Part shown: one piece after another, positions 35,338 through 43,086 of the stretch
Numbering within the stretch: position 1 is the first letter of the stretch
Layout: every line of letters starts with the position of its first letter
From: Enterovibrio sp045679545
GTDB taxonomy: Bacteria; Pseudomonadota; Gammaproteobacteria; Enterobacterales; Vibrionaceae
Direction of reading: 5' to 3'
NCBI RefSeq assembly: GCF_045679545.1
Contig: NZ_CP166194.1
Location: forward strand, 2,418,001 to 2,482,000
Length of the DNA stretch: 64,000 nucleotides
Notes under the pieces: generated by a model
What the model saw: the letters and a program-made list of their open reading frames with translations, nothing else
What the model was told of the DNA's origin: nothing
Database searches by the model: none
Translations under genes and position numbers: made by a program

Positions 35338-35691
35338 ATGCTTGATATAGAAATCGTAGCACAGCTACAAAAAAACCTCGTAAATGAGAAAGAGACCGTT
35401 CGTAGCCGATTGGAAGATGCGCTAACAACACTAACCGGACTAGATGTATCAAGTGTGCCTACTGCGCACCTGATTAAGCTATGCCGAAGAGAAAGCAACA
35501 CCTTGCATGCAGATGGCTTACGCCTTGAAAAGATTGATGCGGCACTTTGTGCAATCCACACAGGTCTCTATGGGCTTTGTGCAGACTGCGAAGAAGGTAT
35601 TGCTTTAGAAGATTTGCAGAATGATCCTGCTGAGTTACGTTGCGAAGAGTGTCGCAATCACAATCACTACCATCATGTAAGAGCCTCTTGA
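35338..35691 (+). CDS. TraR/DksA family C4 zinc-finger protein
   Basis: A 117-residue protein with an N-terminal coiled coil (about 5-80) and a C-terminal zinc finger LCADCEEGIALEDLQNDPAELRCEECRN (CxxC...CxxC). DksA relatives enter the RNA polymerase secondary channel; this one is shorter than DksA (151) and lacks an evident DxxDxA tip motif, so its action on polymerase is uncertain. Its stop codon sits in the loop of the terminator hairpin. Convergent with the DUF2057 gene. Confidence 0.8.
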   Translation: MLDIEIVAQLQKNLVNEKETVRSRLEDALTTLTGLDVSSVPTAHLIKLCRRESNTLHADGLRLEKIDAALCAIHTGLYGLCADCEEGIALEDLQNDPAELRCEECRNHNHYHHVRAS

Positions 35692-35703
35692 TAGAGGCTT
35701 TTA
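35681..35703 (+). terminator. Terminator overlapping the end of the DksA-like gene
   Basis: Stem AGCCTC/GAGGCT with loop TTGATA (containing the TGA stop), followed by TTTT. Confidence 0.7.
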
Positions 35704-35723
35704 CGCGTGCTGACTGTGGTTAA

Positions 35724-36356
35724 TCAAAAGTCTTGATCAATCATCCAACGTTTAAATGCTTTCTTTTCTTCGTTGGTTGCTTTGGTATACCAAAGCTTAA
35801 GCTGTGTTGCCGCATCGCCAGTGATATCAACGTTGCCTTTATCATCAATATTGACCAAAACATCTTCTAAATCTTTTGCTTCGCCACCTTCGATAATAAT
35901 TCCATTTTGTCTGTTGAAATCAGCGACTGCTTTTTCCATATTGTTATAAGATCCAAAACCACTACCCGTCATCAAAACACTTGTAATAGTCTCAGTTTTT
36001 CCCGTAGAAACAGTTTCTACTTCCCACTCCGGGTTTCTAAAAAAAGCGTTGGCTTGGCTCTCAAATTTAAACTGAGGAACAACCAATGCTAAGTCGTCGT
36101 TAGTAACGTCCAGATCCAAAACATAAGGCTTTGATGTGAAAATAACGTTTTTTGAACCTCGTTTGACCTCATCATCATAACGCGCAACTACTTGGTAGCG
36201 ACCAGGTGCCAACTCCAGTCGCTTGTCGGCGTCAGCAGCAATTTTTTTTACATCCTTGCCATTTACAACAAGGAACTCAACACCATTCTTTGCCGTAATT
36301 TCAGTCGCACCCGCAATACCAGCAAAAGCCAGAAGCCCCACCAACAACATCTTCAT
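35724..36356 (-). CDS. DUF2057 (YccT-like) exported protein
   Basis: A 210-residue secreted protein with signal peptide MKMLLVGLLAFAGIAGA cut before TEITAKNG. The pattern VEFLVVNGKDV...LELAPGRYQVVARYDDEV is typical of DUF2057; E. coli YccT (CsgI) of this family inhibits curli assembly in the periplasm, but no curli genes are seen here. The C-terminal ATNEEKKAFKRWMIDQ block is also typical. ATG 36356 has GGGAG upstream; the 18-codon longer frame includes the porin terminator. Downstream of the porin on the same strand. Confidence 0.82.
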   Translation of the reverse strand: MKMLLVGLLAFAGIAGATEITAKNGVEFLVVNGKDVKKIAADADKRLELAPGRYQVVARYDDEVKRGSKNVIFTSKPYVLDLDVTNDDLALVVPQFKFESQANAFFRNPEWEVETVSTGKTETITSVLMTGSGFGSYNNMEKAVADFNRQNGIIIEGGEAKDLEDVLVNIDDKGNVDITGDAATQLKLWYTKATNEEKKAFKRWMIDQDF

Positions 36357-36374
36357 TACATGTTCTCCCGCAAC

Positions 36375-36399
36375 AAAAAGCCGCCCATAAGGCGGCTTA
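36375..36399 (-). terminator. Intrinsic terminator of the porin gene
   Basis: Minus-strand stem AGCCGCC/GGCGGCT, loop TTATG, then T5, between porin and DUF2057 gene. Confidence 0.85.
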
Positions 36400-36423
36400 A
36401 CAAAGTACAACTCTAGGCAATGC

Positions 36424-37479
36424 TTAGAATTTAACTTCCATACCTACTAAGTAACCAGTGTCGGTATCTTGGTCTACACCAGCAATTTCGACATCAGCAC
36501 TACCCACTTCTGCGTATACTTTCGCATTGGTAGCCAACTTGTAAGTTACGTTAGCATAGATGCTGCTGCCTTTGTATTTTTCGTATGTGCCAGACGCATC
36601 ACTATCAACGTTGTCGTAGCCGAGACCGAAGTATGTGTTGTCATCTAGTTGGTAACCACCAGAGATCTGCCATTTATCAACGTCATTTTTACCAGCTGCT
36701 TGAGCTACACCAGCAGTATCAACAGAGCCGGCTTTATATTCAAGTTGACCATAGCTAGCAGACACATCAAAGTCACCCAAGTCGTAGTCAACTTCTAGGT
36801 TGAAGCCACTTACGTCTTGAAGACCTGAATCTTTATCAACTACAGCAAATTTGTTTGATTGTAGGTTTTCGCCGTCATACAGATATACACGAGCGTCGAG
36901 ATCTGCAACACGCACACCTAGGCGACCACCGATGATTTGACGACCATCTTTTGCTTCTGATACGTCTGAATCCAAATCAATGTTGGCACCTGCATAGAAC
37001 ATACCGTTGTCGTATACCCATTTAGCCACTTGAGCGCCTTGGGTTTGAACAAAGTCAATTTGCTCGGTGCCAAGTTCGTAGTCATGGCTGTTACCAGCAT
37101 CATCAGAAAGCAGAAGCTGACGGCCAAACGTAAAGGTACCAAAATCGCCACCCAAACCAACGTACAACTCGTCACTCTCAACACCGCCATTGTCAACAGT
37201 ATCAGCTTCGTACTTGAAGCCCATACCCGCAACCGCATTCAAGCTGTCTGTAACTGCGATGGTCGTAGTCAAGATTAAGTCAGCGTCATCAATGCGCAGG
37301 TAAGCATCTTTACCTGACGCACCTGGAGCACGTACATCATATTTGTTGATGTACTGAATTTCAGCAGCACCAGCAATGTTTACTACAACGCCGTCTGCAT
37401 CGTACAAGTTAACGCTTGCTTGTGCCGCGCCTGCTGCAAGTAGAGCTGGAACTGCCATAGCTAGAATTGTCTTTTTCAT
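36424..37479 (-). CDS. OmpU/general porin family outer-membrane protein
   Basis: A 351-residue trimeric-porin family protein. The signal peptide MKKTILAMAVPALLAAGAAQA is cut before SVNLYDADG. About 16 amphipathic strands can be traced, with FGTFTFGRQLL in the constriction/loop 3 region and a C-terminal Phe (VGMEVKF) as the assembly signal. It admits small polar solutes. Similar to Vibrionaceae OmpU-type porins, which ToxR activates; toxRS lies about 7 kb away. Long AT-rich upstream region suggests regulated, high expression. Confidence 0.88.
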   Translation of the reverse strand: MKKTILAMAVPALLAAGAAQASVNLYDADGVVVNIAGAAEIQYINKYDVRAPGASGKDAYLRIDDADLILTTTIAVTDSLNAVAGMGFKYEADTVDNGGVESDELYVGLGGDFGTFTFGRQLLLSDDAGNSHDYELGTEQIDFVQTQGAQVAKWVYDNGMFYAGANIDLDSDVSEAKDGRQIIGGRLGVRVADLDARVYLYDGENLQSNKFAVVDKDSGLQDVSGFNLEVDYDLGDFDVSASYGQLEYKAGSVDTAGVAQAAGKNDVDKWQISGGYQLDDNTYFGLGYDNVDSDASGTYEKYKGSSIYANVTYKLATNAKVYAEVGSADVEIAGVDQDTDTGYLVGMEVKF

Positions 37480-37997
37480 GTTAATCCACTGCCTTTTCTT
37501 TATTAGAATGGAATTCCTGTTCCAGGATCCCTTTTATAGTTTGTACTTGTCACAGCGTCACAAAGAACGAGCAACAAATACGCTTTAACTTCGAAACTTA
37601 GAGTGCAGAGAAATCTAAAATCTGTCAAATCCACAAAAATCAATATCAAAAAAACAAAAAACCATTTAAATACAGACATATAGACAACATAGCTCGAGTG
37701 AGGTCACAATATTGAAGTGAAAATGTAAAAATTATGCAAAGTTGCTCGCAACACCTCTGCAATATAAAAAACCAAAAATAGCTTATAAATCCAATAAAAT
37801 AAGAATTATATGCTGCAAACACCTCTCTAATTAAGTGAATGGCATTCCCTTTGCTTTTCATAGCGATAGCTAATATTAGTTCAATTCATATTCGTGATCT
37901 GAATCCCAAAACAAAAAACAAATGAACGAATACTTGAACTCATTCACATTCTACGACCGTGTTATAATGCGGTTCCCGTTACCTTTGTGTGCCCTCC
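37480..37997. promoter_or_regulatory. Porin-dinG divergent intergenic region
   Basis: 518 bases, very AT-rich, with no convincing gene. It holds a likely porin promoter (minus strand, TTGTGA near 37563 and TATAAA near 37538, spacer 19), four TNAAA motifs at 37616-37670 that resemble ToxR half-sites, and an extended -10 for dinG. Confidence 0.55.
37960..37968 (+). promoter_or_regulatory. Extended -10 promoter element of dinG
   Basis: TGTTATAAT (TGnTATAAT extended -10) lies 30 bases before the dinG start; no good -35 is spaced correctly. No LexA box (CTGT-N8-ACAG) was found nearby, unlike SOS-controlled E. coli dinG. Confidence 0.55.
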
Positions 37998-40076
37998 ATG
38001 CTTAGTCCATCAGTTAAAAAAGACATACGTTGCAGCTACGAGAACTTGAAAGCGCAATTGCAGAATTTTGTTCCAAGAAAGGCACAAAACTACCTCGTTG
38101 CGGAGCTGGCAAAAACGCTCGCTGGCGAGTACAACTCCAAGCGTCGAATAATGGTTGCGGAGGCTGGCACGGGTATTGGAAAGTCAATGGCTTACTTAAT
38201 GGGCTCCATTCCGTTTGCATTGAACAACAACAAAAAAGTTGTCATCTCTACGGCGACGGTAGCCCTGCAAGAGCAGCTTATTGAAAAAGACCTACCTCTG
38301 TTGAGGCGTATTGTGCCCAAGGAATTTAGCTTCGTCTTAGCCAAAGGTCGTCAGCGCTACTGCTGTGGAGAAAAGCTGGCGGGAGCGGCTGGCGCCGAAG
38401 GTCATGGACAGCAAGTGCTTTTTGAGAAAAAACCGAAAAAGTCTGATATCGATCTTATCAACGATATGTATGAAGCCTACATAAAAGGAAAGTGGGACGG
38501 AGATAGGGATGCATGGCCTAAGACCATTCCCGACACAGTCTGGATGAGCATAATCTCTGATAAGCACACCTGCCATTCCGGTTTACAGGCACACCGTGGC
38601 TGTCCATTTGCGAAAGCACGCGAATTTCTCGATAAAGCGGACGTGGTGGTTGCCAATCACAGCCTTCTTATGGCGGATTTGGAACTTGGCGGTGGCGTTA
38701 TACTGCCAGAGCCCGAACAAGCGCTCTATATGATTGATGAAGCGCACCACCTTCCGATTGTTGCGCGTGATTTTTCTGCCGCCTCCGCCAGCTTGATTGG
38801 CGCGGCGTCTTGGTTGGAAAAACTGAATCAATCCGCCTCAAAACTGGCTAACGCCGGTGATATCAAACGCAGCAGCCGTTTTCTTGATGCACTTCAAACG
38901 GGCATACAAGTGCTTATCCCTGGCCTTCGTGCAGTGCGCGAAATGCTAAAATCCTTACCCTTGAATACCGATGGTATCTATCGCTTTGAAGATGGCGAGT
39001 TGCCTGAATCGTTGGTTAATGAAGCTAAAGAGCTGCAAAAAGCGATAAAAAAAGCCCATCAATCTCAAGCGAAAATGCACGACCTTGTGTCTGAGCGCGT
39101 GAAAGACGGCGAGATCAGCGCCCGACTTGCCGATCCCCTGCTAGCAGAATCAGCGTTCTTTCTGCAACGTATGGAAAACCTAGAAAAGGTTTGGACACTG
39201 ATGGCGCAACCCAATGCCACCAAAGGTGCGCCTCTGGCTCGCTGGATCCAACAATGCCCTGAGCGCGAAAACGATCTGGTCGTGCATGTTTCCCCGCTTG
39301 AAATCGGCTGGCGACTCGACCAACTGTTATGGTCACGTGCAGCGGGCGTCAGTTTGATGTCTGCAACGCTTCGCGCGCTCAATTCGTTTAGCTATTTTTG
39401 CCGCCAGGTCGGGCTGGATGAAAATGACGGCACACGCTTTTTAGCGCTGCCATCGCCATTCGACTATCAAGAGAATGCGCGTCTCGTGGTGCCGTCATTG
39501 CCTTTTGAGCCACAACAGGACGGCTTTACCGACATGCTGCCAGACGTGCTAATGGAATACCTTGAAGGGCAAACATCGAGTCTTGTGCTTTTTTCTTCCT
39601 ACTGGCAGATGAATCAGGTCGCGGACAAAATGCGCGCTCAGATTAAAAAGAACGGCTGGCATCTTCACATTCAAGGAGAGGCATCACGCACCGCGATTCT
39701 TGATGCGCACCGACGCTGCTGCAAAGAAGGCAAGGTGAGTGTGCTATTTGGCACAGGCAGTTTTTCTGAGGGTCTGGATCTGCCGGGTGATCAACTAACA
39801 AACCTTATCATTACCAAGATCCCATTTGCCGTGCCCACCTCACCCGTTGAGGAAGCACATGCTGAATATATTGAACGAAAAGGCGGGAATCCTTTCTTGC
39901 AAATTTCAGTTCCTGAGGCGAGCAAAAAGCTTATACAATCAGCAGGTAGACTGCTTCGCAAAGAAGACGACTCAGGAAGAGTGGTCTTGTTGGACCGACG
40001 CGTCGTTACCCGTCGCTATGGCAAGGCACTTTTGGATGCATTACCGCCATTTAAACGTGTTATTGATTACAAATAA
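37998..40076 (+). CDS. dinG: ATP-dependent DNA helicase DinG
   Basis: A 692-residue XPD-like superfamily 2 helicase. Walker A is EAGTGIGKSMAY, the DEAH box IDEAHHLP, and a [4Fe-4S] cluster region has cysteines in RYCCGEKL, HTCHSG and GCPF. Later motifs SATLRALNSF, FGTGSFSEGLDLPG and QSAGRLLRKEDDSGRV are present. DinG unwinds R-loops and G-quadruplexes and helps replication-transcription conflict resolution. ATG 37998 (MLSPSVKKD) fits; a GTG three codons earlier is in frame. Length near E. coli (716). Divergent from the porin. Confidence 0.92.
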   Translation: MLSPSVKKDIRCSYENLKAQLQNFVPRKAQNYLVAELAKTLAGEYNSKRRIMVAEAGTGIGKSMAYLMGSIPFALNNNKKVVISTATVALQEQLIEKDLPLLRRIVPKEFSFVLAKGRQRYCCGEKLAGAAGAEGHGQQVLFEKKPKKSDIDLINDMYEAYIKGKWDGDRDAWPKTIPDTVWMSIISDKHTCHSGLQAHRGCPFAKAREFLDKADVVVANHSLLMADLELGGGVILPEPEQALYMIDEAHHLPIVARDFSAASASLIGAASWLEKLNQSASKLANAGDIKRSSRFLDALQTGIQVLIPGLRAVREMLKSLPLNTDGIYRFEDGELPESLVNEAKELQKAIKKAHQSQAKMHDLVSERVKDGEISARLADPLLAESAFFLQRMENLEKVWTLMAQPNATKGAPLARWIQQCPERENDLVVHVSPLEIGWRLDQLLWSRAAGVSLMSATLRALNSFSYFCRQVGLDENDGTRFLALPSPFDYQENARLVVPSLPFEPQQDGFTDMLPDVLMEYLEGQTSSLVLFSSYWQMNQVADKMRAQIKKNGWHLHIQGEASRTAILDAHRRCCKEGKVSVLFGTGSFSEGLDLPGDQLTNLIITKIPFAVPTSPVEEAHAEYIERKGGNPFLQISVPEASKKLIQSAGRLLRKEDDSGRVVLLDRRVVTRRYGKALLDALPPFKRVIDYK

Positions 40077-40156
40077 TTTTGTTTCACATGGATTCATTTC
40101 ACGTAACTTTGATTGCATACGTTCTTTCTTCTACATAACTTTACGAGCCATCTTTA

Positions 40157-40930
40157 ATGCTAGAGCTTTTTGACCCCTCGACTATTGCGATTCTTGCCAT
40201 TGTGGCATTTTTGGCGGGCTTCATTGATGCCGTCGCTGGCGGTGGTGGTATGCTCACCGTGCCCGCCTTGCTCTCTCTCGGCCTACCTCCGCACATCGCC
40301 CTAGGGACCAATAAGCTGGCTGCTACGTTTGCCTCCTCAGCGGCAGCGTTGACCTACTATCGTAAAAAGCTTTTCTCGCCGATATTTTGGCGCCAGGCAT
40401 TTTTCGCCACCTTGGTGGGGGCAATATTGGGGACACTCTTGGTCAATTACATCAGCACAGCATGGCTTGAGAAAGCACTGCCTCTGATCATATTGGCGAT
40501 TGCGGTTTACACCATCTGGCATCCACAGCCGAAAGTCGATGGGCATGCATTACCAAAAGACGATCCAAAATTAAACACCAAACAATGGGGTCAAGGGCTA
40601 ACGCTCGGCTTTTATGATGGGGTCGTCGGGCCTGGAACCGGCGCGTTTTGGGTCGTTTCTTCGATGTCGATGTACAAGATGAATATGTTGTTGTCATCCG
40701 GTCTCGCAAAAGCGATGAACTTCACCAGCAACATCACATCGCTCGTCACCTTTATCATTCTTGGCCACGTTAACTGGGCGATTGGCCTCACCATGGGCGT
40801 TTTTCTGATGATGGGCGCTTTCATTGGCGCACACTCTGCGATTCGTTTTGGCAGCGCTTTTATTCGCCCTGTGTTCATCACCGTTGTCGTGATACTGTCG
40901 GTGAAGCTTGCCATCGATGCGTGGTTTTGA
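40157..40930 (+). CDS. yfcA: TSUP family sulfite/organosulfur exporter-like permease (YfcA type)
   Basis: A 257-residue membrane protein with about eight helices. Duplicated TSUP motifs: FIDAVAGGGGMLTVPALLSLGLPPHIALGTNKLAA in the first half and GFYDGVVGPGTGAFWV with NFTSNITSLVTF in the second. The TauE/SafE family moves sulfur-containing anions; substrate here is unknown. 27 bases before priC, so probably in one transcript. Confidence 0.88.
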   Translation: MLELFDPSTIAILAIVAFLAGFIDAVAGGGGMLTVPALLSLGLPPHIALGTNKLAATFASSAAALTYYRKKLFSPIFWRQAFFATLVGAILGTLLVNYISTAWLEKALPLIILAIAVYTIWHPQPKVDGHALPKDDPKLNTKQWGQGLTLGFYDGVVGPGTGAFWVVSSMSMYKMNMLLSSGLAKAMNFTSNITSLVTFIILGHVNWAIGLTMGVFLMMGAFIGAHSAIRFGSAFIRPVFITVVVILSVKLAIDAWF

Positions 40931-40957
40931 TTTTTTACCGTCACAGTAAGAGACGAC

Positions 40958-41506
40958 ATGGATTTGACCCCTTTAAAAGCGCAGCTCAACACATTGACGA
41001 ATCAAGCTGCTGAGATCGACAAACGACGAGGCGAAAACAGCAAGCCCTTGTTTGATGAACGCCTGTTTCATTGCCATTCTCGCTTGCTTACCCCCTGCGT
41101 AGAAGAAGCGAAAAGTGTTGTCGATTCGCTAGAGCAAGAACAATCCAGTGGCCGGCTTTCGCCTCAAAGCGCCGAACATTTGTGTGAAAAGCTCCTCAAC
41201 CAAATTAGCGCCCTGCAGCGAGAAATAGCGACAGTGTCAATTCGTCAGAAAGAACGTAGCTTCGCACCAAAGCTCGGCATGTCTACAAGGCAGCTATACC
41301 ATGAACTGGCTCAGCATCAAAACTGGGAAAGACGCTTGGCTGATATGGTTCGCCACGCAGAAGCAGATATCGCACAGAGGCACACCACCGCCGAGGATCA
41401 ACAAGCCCAAAAGAATTTGCTAGCGGTACAAAATCGGCTCGCGCGTTGTCGAGAATCTAAAAAGAAAATCGAAGCGCGTATCGCGTTTAGAGAAAAGAAA
41501 GAGTGA
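40958..41506 (+). CDS. priC: Primosomal replication protein PriC
   Basis: A 182-residue, highly helical protein. The block LYHELAQHQNWERRLADMV matches the PriC hallmark (E. coli RIQHQDFERRLREMV), and the C-terminal VQNRLARCRESKKKIEARIA matches the basic PriC tail. PriC reloads DnaB at stalled forks through SSB contacts. In E. coli ybaM follows priC; here an HDAC-family gene lies between. Confidence 0.85.
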   Translation: MDLTPLKAQLNTLTNQAAEIDKRRGENSKPLFDERLFHCHSRLLTPCVEEAKSVVDSLEQEQSSGRLSPQSAEHLCEKLLNQISALQREIATVSIRQKERSFAPKLGMSTRQLYHELAQHQNWERRLADMVRHAEADIAQRHTTAEDQQAQKNLLAVQNRLARCRESKKKIEARIAFREKKE

Positions 41507-41515
41507 TACACCATT

Positions 41516-42451
41516 ATGCTACCCGTGATTTATCACTCGATTTACTCCGATTTCCCGTTACCAGACGGGCATCGTTACCCGCTTCAAAAATATCAATTGC
41601 TCAAAACATATATCGAACAGCAGCCATGGCCTGTTCAATCGTTTGAACCCGAAATATTGAACAGTGACACGCTAAAAGCGATTCATGATGCAGGTTATGT
41701 CGATGCGCTTATAACTGGCAGTCTTCCTTTGGTGAAAATGCGCCGGATTGGCTTTCCATGGAGCCATGCGTTGATTCAGCGCTCGCTAACATCGTTAGGA
41801 GGCACGACCCTTACCGTCGATAAAGCGATCGAGCAGGGTGTGGCGATTCACCTCACTGGCGGGTATCACCATGCACACCATGATTTTGGTAGCGGCTTTT
41901 GCTTGTTTAACGATCTCATCCTTGCTGCTAACCACGCGCTGTCTTCCCCGACGATAGAAAAAGTGCTGATTGTGGATTGCGATGTACACCATGGCGATGG
42001 CACGGCAACACTGGCACAGCACCGATCAGACATCGTCACCCTCTCTGTGCATTGCGATAAGAATTTCCCCTCACGCAAGCCCGAATCTGATATCGACTTA
42101 CCCATGCCAATAGGCACTGACAGCGAGAGTTATCTTCGTGAATTTATTCCGTGCCTAACACTCGCACTCGCACTGCATCAGCCAGATATGGTGATTTACG
42201 ATGCAGGCGTTGATATTCATACCGACGACGAGCTTGGCTATATGTCGGTCTGTCAGGCAGGCATTGCCAAAAGAGATAGTGCAGTATTTGCAGCATGCAA
42301 AGCGCATCAAATTCCCGTTGCTGCAGTGATTGGTGGCGGTTATCGTACAGACCAGACAGCATTAGTTCCCCTTCATGCTGAGCTGATTCGTGCTGCGCTA
42401 AAAACCTATTTCTCAAACCTAGAAACCCATTACCCAAACATTGAGAGTTAA
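41516..42451 (+). CDS. Histone-deacetylase superfamily protein (AcuC/acetylpolyamine amidohydrolase type)
   Basis: A 311-residue zinc hydrolase. The active-site signature is GGYHHAHHDFGSGFCLFND (His pair), then VDCDVHHGDGT (Asp and His metal ligands), YDAGVDIHTDDELG (Asp ligand), and VIGGGYRTD with the terminal GGGY tyrosine. It should deacetylate a small acetylated amine or protein lysine; the substrate is unknown. Between priC (9 bases) and the ybaM-like gene (3 bases), clearly one operon. Confidence 0.9.
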   Translation: MLPVIYHSIYSDFPLPDGHRYPLQKYQLLKTYIEQQPWPVQSFEPEILNSDTLKAIHDAGYVDALITGSLPLVKMRRIGFPWSHALIQRSLTSLGGTTLTVDKAIEQGVAIHLTGGYHHAHHDFGSGFCLFNDLILAANHALSSPTIEKVLIVDCDVHHGDGTATLAQHRSDIVTLSVHCDKNFPSRKPESDIDLPMPIGTDSESYLREFIPCLTLALALHQPDMVIYDAGVDIHTDDELGYMSVCQAGIAKRDSAVFAACKAHQIPVAAVIGGGYRTDQTALVPLHAELIRAALKTYFSNLETHYPNIES

Positions 42452-42454
42452 TAA

Positions 42455-42616
42455 ATGAATGAATCTGGACTAGAGCAGGCTCCCGACGATATAAAACTGG
42501 CCGTTGACCTCATCTATTTATTGGAAAGCAATCATGTCACACCAGAAACCGTGTTAAAGGCATTGGAAATCGTAAAGGCAGACTTTGAAAGAAAAGTCGA
42601 CAGTCAAAAAAGCTGA
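42455..42616 (+). CDS. ybaM: YbaM-like DUF2496 protein
   Basis: A 53-residue protein. APDDIKLAVDLIYLLESN and VLKALEIVKADFERK match E. coli YbaM (APDDVKLAVDLIVLLE, VLRALDIVKRDYEKK), family DUF2496. Function unknown; small, acidic then basic, helical. It begins three bases after the HDAC-family stop. E. coli has ybaM directly after priC. Confidence 0.85.
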   Translation: MNESGLEQAPDDIKLAVDLIYLLESNHVTPETVLKALEIVKADFERKVDSQKS

Positions 42617-43086
42617 GCACCTAAACGCTTCTCTCGCGGGGCACAGTTTCATCAATGGCCCCCGTTCTTACCCCCTCGCACCGGCGATAGCGTCACCTCC
42701 ACCTGAGTCTATCCCCATCCGAGATGTTAATTTCATTCGATACTTATGTTTGATTTTAATAGTAAAAACAATCAATTTGATTGAATTTCAAACAAAACTT
42801 AAAACTTTCGGGTGATGAAACGATGTATTTGAAGTATTATCCGGCCGTTTTAAATCTCCGGTGTAAATGACCCAAGATGAAAAACTGGCCGTAGGGAGAT
42901 GCTCAAACGGATTTGGAGATAGCGCAATAGACGCGCAATCCTACAGGCCATGAATCTCTGCAAGGAAGCGTCGCCAGGGTCACTTTTGTCGGCCCGGGGC
43001 AGAGCGCTGAAAAGGAAGTTTCAGATATCTTGTCTCCTCCTTATCGCTCAACTGCCTTTCTATTTTTGACGACAGTAGAGTTTGTT
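42617..43086 (+). promoter_or_regulatory. Long leader region of the alanine/glycine:sodium symporter
   Basis: 470 bases without a gene between ybaM and the AGCS symporter. The first half is AT-rich (likely promoter, about 42725-42840). From about 42853 it becomes GC-richer and can fold into nested stems (listed separately). No intrinsic terminator is visible, but a CTCCTCC pyrimidine block at 43034-43040 could mask a ribosome site. Confidence 0.6.
42853..43040 (+). ncRNA. Candidate structured cis-regulatory RNA (riboswitch-like) before the AGCS symporter
   Basis: Outer stem TGACCC (42868-42873) with GGGTCA (42977-42982) encloses a 10-bp stem TGGCCGTAGG (42886-42895) with CCTAC-A-GGCCA (42940-42950, one bulged A). 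Inside this is a GCGC/GCGC hairpin (42922-42936). GGAGAT occurs twice (42895-42900, 42915-42920) and ATCTCC/ATCTCT flank them (42854-42859, 42954-42959), so alternative pairings are possible. A CTGAAA/TTTCAG hairpin follows (43007-43024). It does not match the consensus of glycine, lysine, TPP, cobalamin, SAM or c-di-GMP riboswitches as I recall them. Ligand unknown. Confidence 0.5.

Noticed and set aside
37646..37861. 71-codon hydrophobic minus-strand frame upstream of the porin
   Set aside because: Arises from AT-rich DNA; no ribosome site, no known family.
37934..37968. Standard -35/-10 pair or LexA box for dinG
   Set aside because: TTGAAC is 23 bases from the -10, too far; no CTGT-N8-ACAG found.
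42853..43040. Glycine riboswitch upstream of the AGCS symporter
   Set aside because: The conserved glycine aptamer core and tandem aptamer layout are not present, although the downstream gene type would fit.
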